Below the pieces are notes generated by a model that saw only the letters and a program-made list of their open reading frames with translations, was not told the DNA's origin and ran no database searches. A DNA stretch of 64,000 nucleotides from Archegozetes longisetosus (taxonomy: Eukaryota; Arthropoda; Arachnida; Sarcoptiformes; Trhypochthoniidae): positions 7,625,288 to 7,689,287 of the forward strand of contig JAEMBT020000009.1 in assembly GCA_018873245.2 (NCBI GenBank), in the 5' to 3' direction. The position numbers and the translations under genes were made by a program. Below, in pieces: positions 1-11,905 of this stretch (position 1 is the first letter of the stretch; every line of letters starts with the position of its first letter).

Positions 1-1255
1 GCTTTTGACGAGGGGTGCTTTAGTTAAAGAAAGTTCCTAATTTCATTCTCATCGCTTCAACTTTTCCCTATAGACCTGTCAGATAAAATGGAAAAATATT
101 CACAAGTCTATCTTTGGTGAAATTGATTTTCCTTTTATTGACTTATTTATCACTAGGTTTACTAATTTTTAAAAATTTGAAACATTATTTCTAATTTCAC
201 ATTATTTAAGGGATATATATTAAATAAATTAAAGTGAAAATCCTGAGTAACTATATAAAGTTATTAAAAATCAAATAATCTAAAATCATAAAATGTGCTA
301 ATTAAGAAATAAAAATGCTTCGCAAAAATTTTCAGAATTCCGTTGATTTAAATCCAATTTTCTGATCGAAATTCCATATTTTCAGTAAAAGATAAGATTC
401 TACTAATATCTTATATGTAGACAAGTAGGAATAATGACAATCAATAATCGTTTAAGAAACTACTAAATGGCGGTCAAAAAACAATTGTCATTTTCTGTGT
501 CATAAGAGAAGAAAAAGTGTTGGAAAATTGTCTTATTTTTCATAAGAATAGAAACCAATTATTAAAAACAGATAGAAAGTATTAATAAAATAAGATATGA
601 TGGAATGACTTTGAAATGACGTTTTCGTAATTTACTTTTATTCGACCGAATCCATCTCATAACTGGTTATTGATTTTATGACAAAAGAATCGAAAATAAT
701 GATGTAACTATTTTCCATGTCTGATGCAAAGACAAAACAGGTTATTAACAAACAAAATAGCTATCTCTGAAACTTTAGTAAAAGCACATTTTCATTAGTA
801 ATAGAAATAGCCAATCTGTCATTTGGTTTACATTTATTTCTAAATATCTAAGTTTAAGTAAAAGGATATGGCCAACTTTTAAGCAAAACACTCATATTTT
901 AGAGCTTCGTAAATGATAGATAAGATACAAAGTTTGAAATAAAGATTTATTTTCAGAAATTTTCAATCAGTTCAATACTGAGAAAGATTTATTTTAATGA
1001 ATAACTCCTCTAAAGCCCAATATCAAAACGATCTCTATATTACTAATTTATGTTTATTAACAATGTCAAGTCAACTAGTAAGTATAGATTAAAACTCTAG
1101 TTTTCTTAGATTTTCAAATATTAATAGTCAGGTAATAAATTTTTATTTGGCTGAATTCACTCAAATTCTTTACACTAGTGGTCAGCAACCCCTGTAGGAA
1201 ATTTCAGCCTGAATTGTACGTCTAAGTCGATTTTTTAAAAAAAGTTATCATCAAC
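1..1255. repeat. Dispersed repeat, copy 1 (continues beyond window start)
   Basis: This non-coding AT-rich block is repeated almost base for base at 51123-52364, and a more diverged, shorter copy lies at 52960-53638. The match ends sharply near 1255 (shared ...ATCATCAAC), and beta-galactosidase coding sequence begins immediately afterwards. I found no ORF, terminal inverted repeat or target duplication, so the repeat type is unknown. The other two copies lie just upstream of a GR gene, so a duplicated 5' flank is as likely as a transposon. Confidence 0.85.
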
Positions 1256-1437
1256 TTTCATTACTATTAGTAGTTTTCATAAACTACTCAAATTGTGATG
1301 AACCAACACTTTATGAATATTATACGAGCGGTGGAATTAAGTCTGGATTAGAGGCCAACTCAGAACAATTCACTCTAAATGGAAAAAATATAACTATCTT
1401 TAGTGGTTCTTTCCATTATTTTCGAGTACCTCATCAG

Positions 1438-1560
1438 CAGTGATGCTCAACGCTCGAGCGTTTGGTGCTCGGTAGCGAGCGCGAACGTCGAGCGTTCTCA
1501 TTTTGCCGAGCGTGAGTGGACGCTCGAGCGTCTGATCCCCCACCGCCGAGTGTCAAGTCT
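1438..1560. repeat. GC-rich subterminal CGCTC/GAGCG array, hAT left end
   Basis: About 120 bp directly inside the left terminus is packed with GAGCG, CGCTC and CGCTCGAGCG motifs in both orientations. This contrasts strongly with the AT-rich surroundings. Known hAT transposases bind short subterminal repeats, so these are probable transposase-binding sites (inference). Confidence 0.75.
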
Positions 1561-1658
1561 TAGTACGTATTTTTCCATATTAGAAATATATTATAAATAT
1601 TTTTAATATAAAAAGATGATTTATGCTAAATATAAATTTTTACACAAAAAATTATGAC

Positions 1659-3439
1659 TTATTCTGTTTTAAAAAATTTAGACATAGAATCGCCACACAT
1701 TATTGACTGTATAGAATCTTTAGACAGTCTGTTTCGCTTTTTAGTGATTACATCACCCGCTTTAGAAAATATTTGTTCGCTGGGAACACTTGTTGCCGGT
1801 ATATTTATATAATCGAATGCCATTCCATATAAATGGGGAAACGATGTTTTATGTGTTGTCCACCACTTAATCAGATCAATCTCTGAGTCTTCTAAAGCAA
1901 TTTCAAAATAACGCTCCACTTCTTCGTCGTCACTAACTTTTTTTTTATAAATTGAATGCATAAGAGATAAAGTGTCTTTAGTGGTCTCTTTTAATGTCGA
2001 AAGCGATTCAATGCAATAGTTTGTTTTGTAAAATTTAAGAAACTTTTCTTTAAGTGCGTTGAACTCTTCATCTATCAGAGATTCTTTGAAATAATGAATA
2101 TTAAGTCTTAGGTCCAAAATGACAGAATAAAAACTCAAATCGTTCTTAAGCTTATTTTCATACGATTTAAGCTTTAATTCCATCAACTTTGAAAATTTTT
2201 CAGAATTAGATTTCGACTATTTTCATAGGCTTGCAAATGTTTTAACAATGTGTCATAAAGAGAAACAACTACACACAAACTCGGATAACTTTGTTGAGAA
2301 ACCATAAGAGTTGCTTCAAAAAAGGCTTCAAAAACTCATGAATAGCGCTCAAGTTTTCCCATTCGTTTTCAGATATTTTGTATTTTGTGAAGACATTATC
2401 TTCTTCTTCACAACTTAAAGATTTCAGCACTCTTTTCAATTTTAGTGCACGTTCAATCATTACATAAGTCGAATTCCAGCGCACATTTGTATCTCTTTTT
2501 AATTTATAATATTTTTGTTTTAAAGCAAGTGATGTTTCCTCTAAAAGCTGCTTTTGTATTGAAGAAGTTTTCATAGATAAGCATAAGTTCCTCAAGTTTT
2601 TTAATGAATCTGCAATTGTATTAATGCCATCTTGTACGCAAAGATTTAAAACATGCCCAAAACATGATAAATGATATATTTCTCTCTCAATGAATAAATC
2701 TTCTTTGAGATAATCTTTAAATAATGCAATGCCTGATATATTATTAGCTGCATTATCTGTTGTTATTGATATAATATTATTAATAATACCATAATTCTCA
2801 AGAACACATTGTATAGTATATTTAATTTTTTCGGCATCGTGTGGATGAGGTATTAGATCAAATTCTAATAAAACGTGACATAACTTACTATTTTTGAAGA
2901 AATGAGCCGTAATTGCAATGTATGGATCATTTGAAAGTGAAGTCCATATATCCGTAGCAATAGCTATATTACTGTTGATATCTTTGAACATTTCAATTGT
3001 TTTGGTCTTTAAATCTCTATATAACTGAATTATATCTCTCTTTACTGTCATACGTTTGGGTATCTCTACATTAGATAATGACCTGATGAGTTGCACAAAA
3101 CCGGGCTCTTCAACAATATTGAACGCATGATTACCACTGATTATGAATTCGGACAAACACTGTCTAAAAGTTTTATTTTCTTTTGGAACTGTCGTCTTAA
3201 AAAAGAGGTCATTTTCAACTGTTTTGACGGAATTGAGTGCTGCTTATTATAATGTCTTTTCAATATAGTTGTAGAAGTTTTATGAGAATACTTAAGATCA
3301 CAAAATTTGCATTTAAATGTTTTTTCATTTTCGTCATTAAGAAAATAATCACTTGTTTTCCATTTGTCTACTTTTTCTCCTTTATATCACTAATTAGATC
3401 TATATCTAACTCATCACTTCTCTCGCTATGAGAGCTCAT
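1659..3439 (-). pseudogene. Broken hAT transposase with N-terminal BED zinc finger
   Basis: Reading the minus strand from an ATG at 3439, a BED-type finger (CKFC then HYNKQH, about 3260-3360) is followed by the hAT core (TDIWTS, ITTDNAANN, CFGHVLNLCV and RWNSTY, within 2269-3156). The C-terminal dimerisation region follows (SVPSEQIFSKAGDVITKKR, 1659-2186). The frame changes at about 3370, 3175, 2295 and 2185, so at least four frameshifts split it. It therefore cannot make a full transposase, which would cut and paste the element through its terminal repeats. A related C-terminal remnant lies at 49850-50100. Confidence 0.88.
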
Positions 3440-3817
3440 TTTCAAAGTTTGATTTTATATGAAATAATAACTCAAATAATAAGATCAAAACATAATCACT
3501 AAGTAGTTTTGAAACAATGATTTTAGTTTCGGACTCAAGAAGTCATCAAACACCAAATGAATTGTAGGCCCATACCATTGAAATAAGTAAGAAAAGGGTT
3601 AAGGCTCTCGCAGAGTCGAAGCCAGACTTTTTGGCTGGCTTTATATGCAGTAAGGAATAATGAATTTTATACCACTCGATGTTAGGATTTGATAAAAGTT
3701 ATATCGAATCAAATGCTAAAATAAAATGCGTTTTAACGTAAACAAGCTTTGAAAGATACTAATTTTTTCTCTGAATAAAATGAAATTAAAATCATTTCAG
3801 TATCGTCGATACAAGTA

Positions 3818-5090
3818 TCAGTAGCCCCGAAAAGAAATGCGCGTTTTTTGAGGTGAAATTCAAATCTATTTTATTTTTAACATGATTAACTTTAATCAAT
3901 GATATATTCTTCATCATTATCAAGAACCATTTGCCATCTTGTCATCAAATTTTCAATTCCGTCTCTGAAGAAATCACTTGATTTTGAGGCAAAGAATGAA
4001 GACAACCCAGATTTGATGGCATCAATATCTTTAAATGTCTTTCCTCTCAAATGCATTTGAAGCGATCGGAATAGATGGTAATCGGAAGGGGCTATATCTG
4101 GGCTGAAGGCAGGATGGCTAATGACTTCATATCCCAGGTCCCTAATCTTCTGTCGGGTCTTCTTCGAGGTGTGAGGTTTGGCATTATCGTGAAGTAGGAT
4201 CATACCCTTCCTATTCACCAATTCTGGGCGACTCCGAATCAATGCCTCTTTGAGTCGATCCAATTGTTCACAGTAGAGGTCTGAGTCTACTGTTTGGCCA
4301 TAATCTAAAAGTTCCCAGTGAACGATTCCTTTATAATCCCACCAAACGCAAAGTAAAGCCTTTTTGGTGGTGATACCAGTTTTAGGGGTGGGAACTGCTG
4401 CTTCTCCCGGAGATAACCATTGTTTATGGGCATAACAATTATCATATAGAACCCATTTTTCATCTGATGTGATAATTTGTTTCCAAAATGGGGTCTTCTC
4501 GTGTCAAGTGAGGTGCGAATCGCGGACCATTATTCTCATTGATTTTTGCTCTTCACTCAAATCGTGGGGCACCCATTTTCCCGACCTGTAGCTCTTCCCG
4601 ATTGCATGTAAGTGATCCCGAATGGTCTGTTCACCACATCCCAACTGTATGGACATCTCTTCAGTCGACTGTTTGGGATCTGACTCGACCAACTGCTCCA
4701 AAACCAAGTTGTCCACTACCGACGGGCGGCCAGACTTCGGTTGGTCTTCAAGGCTGCGGTCGCCGTCGCGGAACCTTTGAAACCAGCGCCGACATTGACT
4801 CTCACTCAAACAATTTTCGCCATAAATGTTTTGGATTTTTCGGGAGGCGGCGGCGGCAGATACACCCTGATCAAACTCGTAGAGAAGACAATGTCTAATG
4901 TGTGTCTTGTTTAGGGGTTCGGTGGCCATCGATGGTAATTGTTATAAAATTCTTTTTAATCAAAAATTAATCACAATATATCAAAGTTTTATAAAACAAA
5001 TGAATTAATTCTGTAAACAATTGTTTTGATGTGAAAAATGATGTCAAATCATGCCCATAAAAAACGCGCATTTCTTTTCGGGGCTACTGA
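3818..5090 (-). mobile_element. Mariner transposon nested inside the hAT element
   Basis: Perfect 32-bp terminal inverted repeats begin TCAGTAGCCCCG at 3818 and end at 5090. TA target dinucleotides lie at 3816-3817 and 5091-5092. The length of 1273 bp is typical of mariner. The single transposase frame is on the minus strand. Because it sits inside the hAT element, it inserted after that element existed. Confidence 0.95.
3892..4929 (-). pseudogene. Mariner transposase (DD34D) with one in-frame stop
   Basis: The reading frame runs from ATG at 4929 to a stop at 3892 and would give about 345 residues, the usual mariner length. An N-terminal helix-turn-helix region (residues about 10-110, with WFQRFRDGD and DQPKSGRPS) precedes the DDE/D catalytic core. 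The core motifs are TSDEKW, LHDNAKPH and SPDIAPSDYHLF, with 34 residues between the second and third Asp. One TGA at 4504-4506 interrupts the frame. The frame continues unshifted beyond it, so this is a single nonsense change in an otherwise complete gene. No other damage is visible. Confidence 0.93.
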
Positions 5091-5774
5091 TAATATTCAG
5101 TACCGTAAAATTTGTTGCGGTAGAAAAATTTGATTTCTAAGATCTACAAAATGCATACAATTATTATATAAAAATCAAGAAAAATAAATTCGATGACAAT
5201 AAACATTTGCTCAAATATGTAATAATTCTATATGTTGTTAGTTTTTATAATAATTTCTGATTCGGGAACCTCTGTCTCTAAAAGTAGACAAAAAGCTCGA
5301 GAAATGACATCTCATGAAAGTCATAACATCTGCAACTGTGAAGGAAAATACATGCGTTTATATCCATGTAAGAAAAATAATATCTTATGTACAGAAACTC
5401 TGAATTGAATAGAACTCTAAAAACTGCTATTCTTATAAATTGATATACCAATACCTGTGTAGTAAAGTATGAGAAATATTTAAAGATTTTGATCAGATTG
5501 TTCTATCATCTTCTTGTAAACATTTACCCCCTGAAGATTCACAATCAGTATTAAAAGATCAAATATTTACTGTGGCGTTTGACGACTTTTTAAGTCTGAA
5601 ACTAAATATATTCACATATATTCAATATAAGCATTTCATTTATATGACATCATCTTTTAGGCCAAAGTTATTTGTTTGAATGGCTTTCAATCACATGAAA
5701 TATATATAGAGATAAAATTACAGCTCAAATAAAATAAATAATTTTTGTGTTAAAAAGCCTTTCAATTTATGAAC

Positions 5775-5925
5775 TTTGCTGACTTGACGCTCGGTAAACG
5801 CTCGGCGCTCGAGCGCCTCGAAAAAGTGAGCGCCGAGCGTTTCATTTTCCCCGAGCGTTAGCGCGAGCGCCGAGCGCCAATTTCCAGCCGAGCGCGAGCG
5901 TGAGCTTCGAGCGTGTGCATCACTG
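5775..5925. repeat. GC-rich subterminal CGCTC/GAGCG array, hAT right end
   Basis: Counterpart of the left array, with many copies of GAGCG, CGCTCGG and GCGCTCGAGCG ending in GCATCACTG. It probably serves as transposase-binding sites (inference from hAT biology). The small ORF across this stretch on the minus strand is compositional and not a gene. Confidence 0.75.
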
Positions 5926-8040
5926 CTCATCAATATTGGAAGAATAGACTTCTGAAATTCAAAGCTGCCGGACTCAATGCGGTAAATAAATTAACTTAAC
6001 AAATATTTAGATTAAGTTTTGAATCTATCTCAGGTCCAATTTTATTCTCCATGGAATTTACATGAAGAAACTCCAGGAAACTGGGATTTCGAAACTGGAT
6101 TCTTAAATTTGACTGCTTTTCTTACAGCCATAAAAGAGACCGACTTGTTTGCCATTTATAGACCAGGACCTTATATTTGTGCTGAATGGGAAATGGGGGA
6201 ATATCCCTCTTGGCTTCTAAGAGACCCTAACATCAAATTGAGATCGAGTTATAAACCATATTTAGAAGCGGCAGGGAGGTATTACGCAAAAGTGATTGAT
6301 ATCGTGAAAAACTTTCAATTCTCAGTAAACGGTGGACCAGTAATTGCATTACAATTGGAGAATGAGTATGGAGGAGTTAGGAATAAAAATGATTATGAAT
6401 ATTTGTCCTTCCTTAAGAATACAGTTGAGAACCATGGTTTTAAACAGTTATTATTCACTTCAGATCCAGGATCACATGAAGGACCAAATCCTATTAGAAA
6501 TTTGACAGGTATTTAAAATAAGATAAATGTTGCTATCTGAAAGTGAACAATAACTATAATCAAATATCGGTATCACATGTTTTAACTCAAACCCCTTCTA
6601 CTCTGAAATACTTGAATACAACTTATATTTGTACAAATTTCTTATTGAAAGATTGAATTTATTTTGAACATGTTTTTCTTTTTGATTCTAAAGGAGTTTT
6701 AGAGACAGCCAATTTTAATAGTGATGCGATTACTATTTTAAACAATTTGAGAAAGAGTCAACCAAATAAGCCATTATATGTGTCGGAATTTTGGCCAGGT
6801 GCGTTCGATAATTGGGGAGATAAACATCACACTATGGCTATCGATTACTTTGAGAATGAAGTTACTGACATTGTATTTAAAGAAAATTCTTCAATCAACT
6901 TTTATATGTTCATCGGTGGAACTAATTTTGGTTTTATGAATGGTGGACATGTTATCACTAGTTATGATTATAACGCACCACTTACTGAATCAGGCATTTG
7001 CTTTTATATTTCAATTTCGATTCTTTCGTCAGATTTTCAAGTTATGATATATTTTGTTTATCAATTTAGGTAATTATACTGATAAGTATTGGAAAGCAAA
7101 AGAATTATTTGCAAAGTTCACTAAAGAAAGAGGTCTTCCAAAAATCAAAATTCCAAATCCACCACAAGTTTCTCTAACAGCTAATTATGGTGTCATTCAA
7201 ATTAATGATTATTTGTCATTAGAAGACATATTGAATCAAATAAAACCGATAGCTTCTGATAGACCAAAACATATGGAATTATTAGATATCGGAACAAACT
7301 ATGGACAAAACTTTGGTTTCATTCTTTATAAAACTACTACTAATAAATATCTAAATTTAAAACTTTCAGGTAATTACACTAATGATTAGACTCAAATTAA
7401 GATTATTGGATATTCTGATCTAATACTTAACTTATTTTCATTTGAATATTTTGATACTTAAGGCGGTGTTTCAGATCGTGGTATCATTTTGATAGACCAT
7501 AAAGAAGTTGCAGTTGTAGATAGTGACAAAGATTATAGTTTTAATACAACAGATAACGAATTTGATAAGGGTGTTACAGAACACACTTTGGATATAATTG
7601 TCGAAAATACAGGTAGAGTTAATGGTGGGGAGGCTATGAATACAGCTCGTAAGGGACTTAATGGTGACGTGTCTCTTGATGATAAGGTTCACACAAATTA
7701 TAAGATATATCCACTTGAATTCAAACAAAAATTTGTCGAAGAATTGATATCAGTAAAGGGAAGACCATTTGAGATTGTAAAAAGTCCTGCACTTTTCAGA
7801 GCAGAACTCGATATTAAGGATATACCAAGAGATACATTTTTGAAGTTAGATAAATGGACTAAAGGAGTAGTATTTGTGAATGGATTCAATATCGGTCGAT
7901 ATTATCATATTGGACCTCAACAAACACTTTATATTCCTGCACCTCTCCTTAAGACTGGAAAGAATGATATTTTTATATTCGAATTGCATTCAGCGATTGA
8001 TTCTATTGAATTTGTCGATGAACCAATTTTGGGTTAATAA

Positions 8041-9294
8041 TAAGATATTATTACTGACTATTGGGTTCTCTATATTAATTTCCTAACTGAGAATTTCGTT
8101 CAAAAATAAAATGATTTTCAAAGCTGATCTACATTATGTGTAAAAAAGGGTTAAACAAGAATCAAAAGATTGAAATTTGCAAAATTTGAATGAATTAGTA
8201 ATCCGAATCGAATATTTCTACAGTACTTCAAAAAGTATATAATATAAATTTATTTTATATGTAGTATAAATAAAATTTATAAAATAAATGTAAATCTTTT
8301 TTACATGAGCCTTCTATTGCTTAATGCAAACTACTGAAGTATTTGTACATCAAATTAATTCCATCGTAATTATTGTTTTGATCTCATTTCGATACGTAAT
8401 ATAATAACCAGGCAACTAGAAAATGTTTTTGAATTCCAAAACTTTATAAATTGAATCTTAAACTTTTAAGATTTTTTTTTCGAAATAATTATCAATTCCT
8501 AGAATTTCTGTCATTTGTATAGAAAAAAATTTCTAAATCTGTTCTATCTAAATACACTTTAAATACTATCACCTTTAAGAGTTATCGTAAAAATTCAAAT
8601 TTCGCGAAGAATCATAGTCAAAATTTTGAGCGAATGCTATAAAACTTTATTACTAAGTACTGTTTTCTGAACGCATATTATCATTACTATAAAAATTTTT
8701 AAAGTTAAAAATTGAACATTTGTTTTAATGATATATCTTTCCCTTAATTTTTGGCGCAGAGTTTGATTAAGACTTTTGGAGGTGATATTACGACATAAAA
8801 TACTTTACTTTTTAACCATATCATCCTGGATGACTATTCACTCAAATGCAGAATTCATTCAATTTTTCTTTTAAATAATCAAGAATATTGTAAAAGATCT
8901 TAAATTTCGGAAATTTCATATCTAATATTATTTTTTTTTTGGATTGACTCAAGAGATGAAAATGTCATGTCTGTCAAAAAGACTATCAATTTCATTGACA
9001 CAAAACTACTTTAAGGCAACGGTGTATCAAGTTCTTCCAAATAAAATTCAAGGAAACCATAAAAGCTATTATAATTTGTATTGCAAGACATAAACTATGT
9101 TTTGAAATTCAGTACCAAGACAAATTTAATGACTAGAGCTCACTTTATTAATCATGTGAATGGTGCACATGCAACAAAAGCAATATTATGTAGAATCATA
9201 TTACAGTAATTAAAATATTATATGATACGAAAACCTTAGTTCGGAAGCGAGTTATAAACTAATGCGTAGATTTGGATAAAACGCATTCAGTCAG
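8041..9294. repeat. 3' flank of beta-galactosidase A, duplicated at copy B
   Basis: No gene is visible here. From the stop codon to about 9130 the sequence is colinear with 17655-18485, the 3' flank of copy B, although B lacks the equivalent of about 8560-8790. The duplication that produced these copies therefore carried at least 1 kb of downstream DNA. Beyond about 9130 the similarity stops. Confidence 0.75.
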
Positions 9295-9302
9295 GTTTCC
9301 AA

Positions 9303-9877
9303 TAGTGAATGAAAATTTGGCAAATTCTCATTCCATTTCCATTCCAGTCCATTGAAATAAGTTATCATTCCATCCAATTCCATTCCACGCTTTCTAACGT
9401 GATTCCAGTTCCGTTCCAGTCCATTCCATGATATAGTAGGTATTTTTTAATATGAAAGTTGCATTTGCTTATCTAATATCGAATTACAGTATTTCAATGT
9501 ATAAATCATTAATTGCTATTGCTATTGAATGCGCTTTATTTTAATTTCCTTTGTTTCCTCCAAATATCATACAAATTGTGATTTTAAATATACTTAAAAT
9601 GCCTGAAAACACTGGATCAGAAGTAGACATCATTCAGAAAAATTAAGAAGAAATCATTGAACTTATAGCAAAAGATTCGATAGATAAATATATTTAATGT
9701 AGGACTGAAACTTTTCATTTCATGAAATTCCGTGGAATCCATGAAATTTTCCCTATTCCATCTCCATTCCAACTCCACTGAATTTTCAATTTTCCAATCC
9801 ATTTCCATTCCATTCCATACAATTTTCTCAATTCCACATTCCATTCCACATTCCATGGTTTCCATTTTCATTCACTA
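9303..9877. mobile_element. Non-autonomous hAT element (MITE), 575 bp
   Basis: Terminal repeats TAGTGAATGAAAAT and ATTTTCATTCACTA are flanked by a perfect 8-bp target duplication GTTTCCAA (9295-9302 and 9878-9885). Both ends are rich in ATTCCATTCCA-type motifs, which act as subterminal repeats. The middle is plain AT-rich DNA without coding capacity. The minus-strand ORF over the right half only reads the repeats. Confidence 0.92.
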
Positions 9878-10015
9878 GTTTCCAAGCATTAATATATATT
9901 TTATGCTCTTTTGATATGTTCAATAAACAACAAATGTGACGCTTTAAGTCAAAAGACTATTGTATATTTCCTTGGTTTCTCACATCTAATGAAACAATTT
10001 AATAATTGAAAAGTA

Positions 10016-10702
10016 CAGAGTGATCAAAAAGTCACACAAATTGTAATTTAGCTACCATTTCAAAACGGTTCGAGAAAAATTCAAAATTTCAATACTATAA
10101 TAAAATATAATTATCGCCATTTAATGTATTAAATTTTCGAAATGTTTTACTTCACTTGCAACGAGATGGTAAATGCGTTTTAAGAACCCATCAATTACAG
10201 ACTTGCAGGTGCCTGTTCCAATGGCTCTAACTTCTCTTGTGATGGCTTCCTCGAGATCTGAAAGTGATGTTGGGCATTTATCTACACTTTATCCTTGAGA
10301 TAACCCCACAAGAAGAAATCGCAAGGATTTAAATCGAGCGAGTAAGGAGTCCATTCAAGACCACCTCCAACGGAATTTAGGTAATCTAGGCCTATAATCC
10401 TTTGACCGAGTGACTCATTAAGAGTCTTGAACACATCGGGAGTGCGATGAGGCGTTGCACCATCTTGCTGGAACCAATAGCGAGGATCATTGTTGATTTT
10501 CGCAGAAAACTTACACGAAGAATAAATATACGTTTTTCGATGGATAGCGGTGCCATTTTAATTGTGAGGTCAGATTAACTACAAGCAGTATTTAATAAAT
10601 GGCGATAATTATATTTTATTATAACGTTGAAATTTTGAATTTTCTCAAACCGTTTTGAAATGGTAGTTAAATTACGATTTGCGTGACTTATTGATCACTC
10701 TG
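10016..10702 (-). mobile_element. Internally deleted Tc1/IS630-type transposon
   Basis: Ends CAGAGTGATC and GATCACTCTG are flanked by TA on both sides (10014-10015, 10703-10704). The terminal inverted repeat extends for more than 100 bp with few mismatches. The interior, read on the minus strand at about 10290-10500, retains part of a DDE transposase (FQQDGATPHRTPDVF, then SLDLNPCDFFLWGYLKD). The frame is interrupted by stops and most of the N-terminal half is missing. Confidence 0.9.
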
Positions 10703-10704
10703 TA

Positions 10705-11905
10705 AATTCAAGCTCCAGGTTTGAAATATTCTATATATAGTAAACATAAAACACGTTATAAGATGAAGTTTTTCAAAACATGAAATATTGCCAACAAATA
10801 CATAAATATATCGAGAATTGCTTGTAGAAAATTTAATAACAATTTTAAGTCTTCTCTTTCTTGAGTTATACAATTTTTACATTTTTACCTGAACATTAGC
10901 TTTGGTTTGACTTAAATTTAAATCACTTGGGAGCAGTTAAGTCAGCTTTGAATTTGTGCAATAAACTCCTTATGTACTTAAATAAATATTGACGTTATAT
11001 TAATTTTTATGATTAATTAAATCATTTAGTGTTATTTTTAGTATTAATAATTTGAATAATTGCTTATATTATAAATCCGCGTACTGAGCTTGCGCTTGAT
11101 TAACATGTTAGAGATATCCACATTTGGATAAATAATACCCGATACGTCTTTGTCTTAAATACAAAATATTTAACATACAAACACAAAAGCATAAAATATA
11201 GATTAATGCATGGAAGCCCAACTTCGAGTGCTTTTCACTCAGGTCTATGCTATCGTTTACGACTCGTTACTGCGCGATTCTTTCATACGTTAGGTAAGGT
11301 ATTCCCAGGTGTATATTAAATGAGAGTCGACTGTTTATTCATGGCAAACAATTGCAATTTTTTCAAAAACTTATAAAATAGAATGTTATTCAAATTTTCA
11401 TATCACTATAGCAAATCAAAAGGTGTTTAAATATATAAAAGCCGTTTTGTGAAAACTGATCTATAGAAGGAGCAAAAAAAGTAATGTTTACTAAAATTTT
11501 AGTATTTATTATGAAAGAAAATTTTGTTCTTTGAAGTTGTTTCACAGTCAATATAGTTTATCATGAATAAAATCTCGATTTTACTAAGGACGTGCATTCT
11601 TTAACACTTGTTAAACCTGATCCTTCAGATATACCAGAGCAAAGTAGTTTATGGAGAAATACGAACAAAACTAGTATTTTATCTCAATTAAAATACGTTT
11701 TAATCGCTGGAATCAGGAAATAATAAACTCATTTCAGATCTTTGTGGCAACAAAATTGTTTAGTTATTGTGTCGGTAGTCAATAGTAGACATAATATCCG
11801 TTATACTTTCGTTTAAATAAATAGAAGATTTAGGGCCATTTATTTGTTATCAAAAATTATTAACTCTTTAAAACTTTTATATATTAGTTCATTTGGATTT
11901 TGAGC
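10705..11905. other. Intergenic, no gene seen
   Basis: AT-rich sequence without a convincing ORF, repeat or RNA gene. The segment before 11906 should hold the promoter of the LRR gene, but I cannot point to a specific element. Confidence 0.5.

Larger units (their letters stand above)
1438..5925 (-). mobile_element. hAT-superfamily DNA transposon inserted in beta-galactosidase exon 1
   Basis: The ends are CAGTGATGC at 1438 and GCATCACTG at 5925. They are flanked by 8-bp target copies CTCATCAG (1430-1437) and CTCATCAA (5926-5933), one mismatch apart. Joining the flanks at one target copy restores the beta-galactosidase frame, and paralogue C has the matching uninterrupted sequence at about 25150-25200, so the boundaries are secure. 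The element is 4488 bp, of which 1273 bp is a nested mariner. It carries a broken BED-finger/hAT transposase on the minus strand. Both ends have GC-rich subterminal arrays of GAGCG/CGCTC motifs. 3440-3817 and 5093-5770 hold no recognisable coding sequence. Confidence 0.93.
1257..8037 (+). pseudogene. Beta-galactosidase (GH35), copy A, exon 1 split by a hAT transposon
   Basis: This encodes a glycosyl hydrolase family 35 beta-galactosidase, which removes terminal beta-galactose in lysosomes or after secretion. Exons: 1257-1437 plus 5926-5981 (one exon split by the transposon), 6034-6508, 6694-6993, 7070-7369 and 7463-8037 (stop). All joins keep frame. The mature start (YYTSGGIKSGL), the acid/base motif LENEYGG (Glu at 6364-6366) and the nucleophile motif SEFWPG (Glu at 6786-6788) are present. 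Exons 2-5 have no internal stop, about 550 codons in all. Two defects are visible. A 4488-bp hAT element sits in exon 1. The hydrophobic leader (SLLLVVFINYSNC) has no upstream ATG, because the window-opening repeat abuts it at 1255. Intron 3 has a GC donor (6994-6995) instead of GT. Copies B and C are related pseudogenes. The hAT may have been recent, since the remaining exons are clean. Confidence 0.9.

Noticed and set aside
4539..4898. 119-codon plus-strand ORF
   Set aside because: Shadow of the mariner transposase on the opposite strand, without its own domain.
9617..9871. 84-codon ORF rich in Met, Glu and Trp
   Set aside because: Reads the repeated ATTCC motifs of the hAT MITE.
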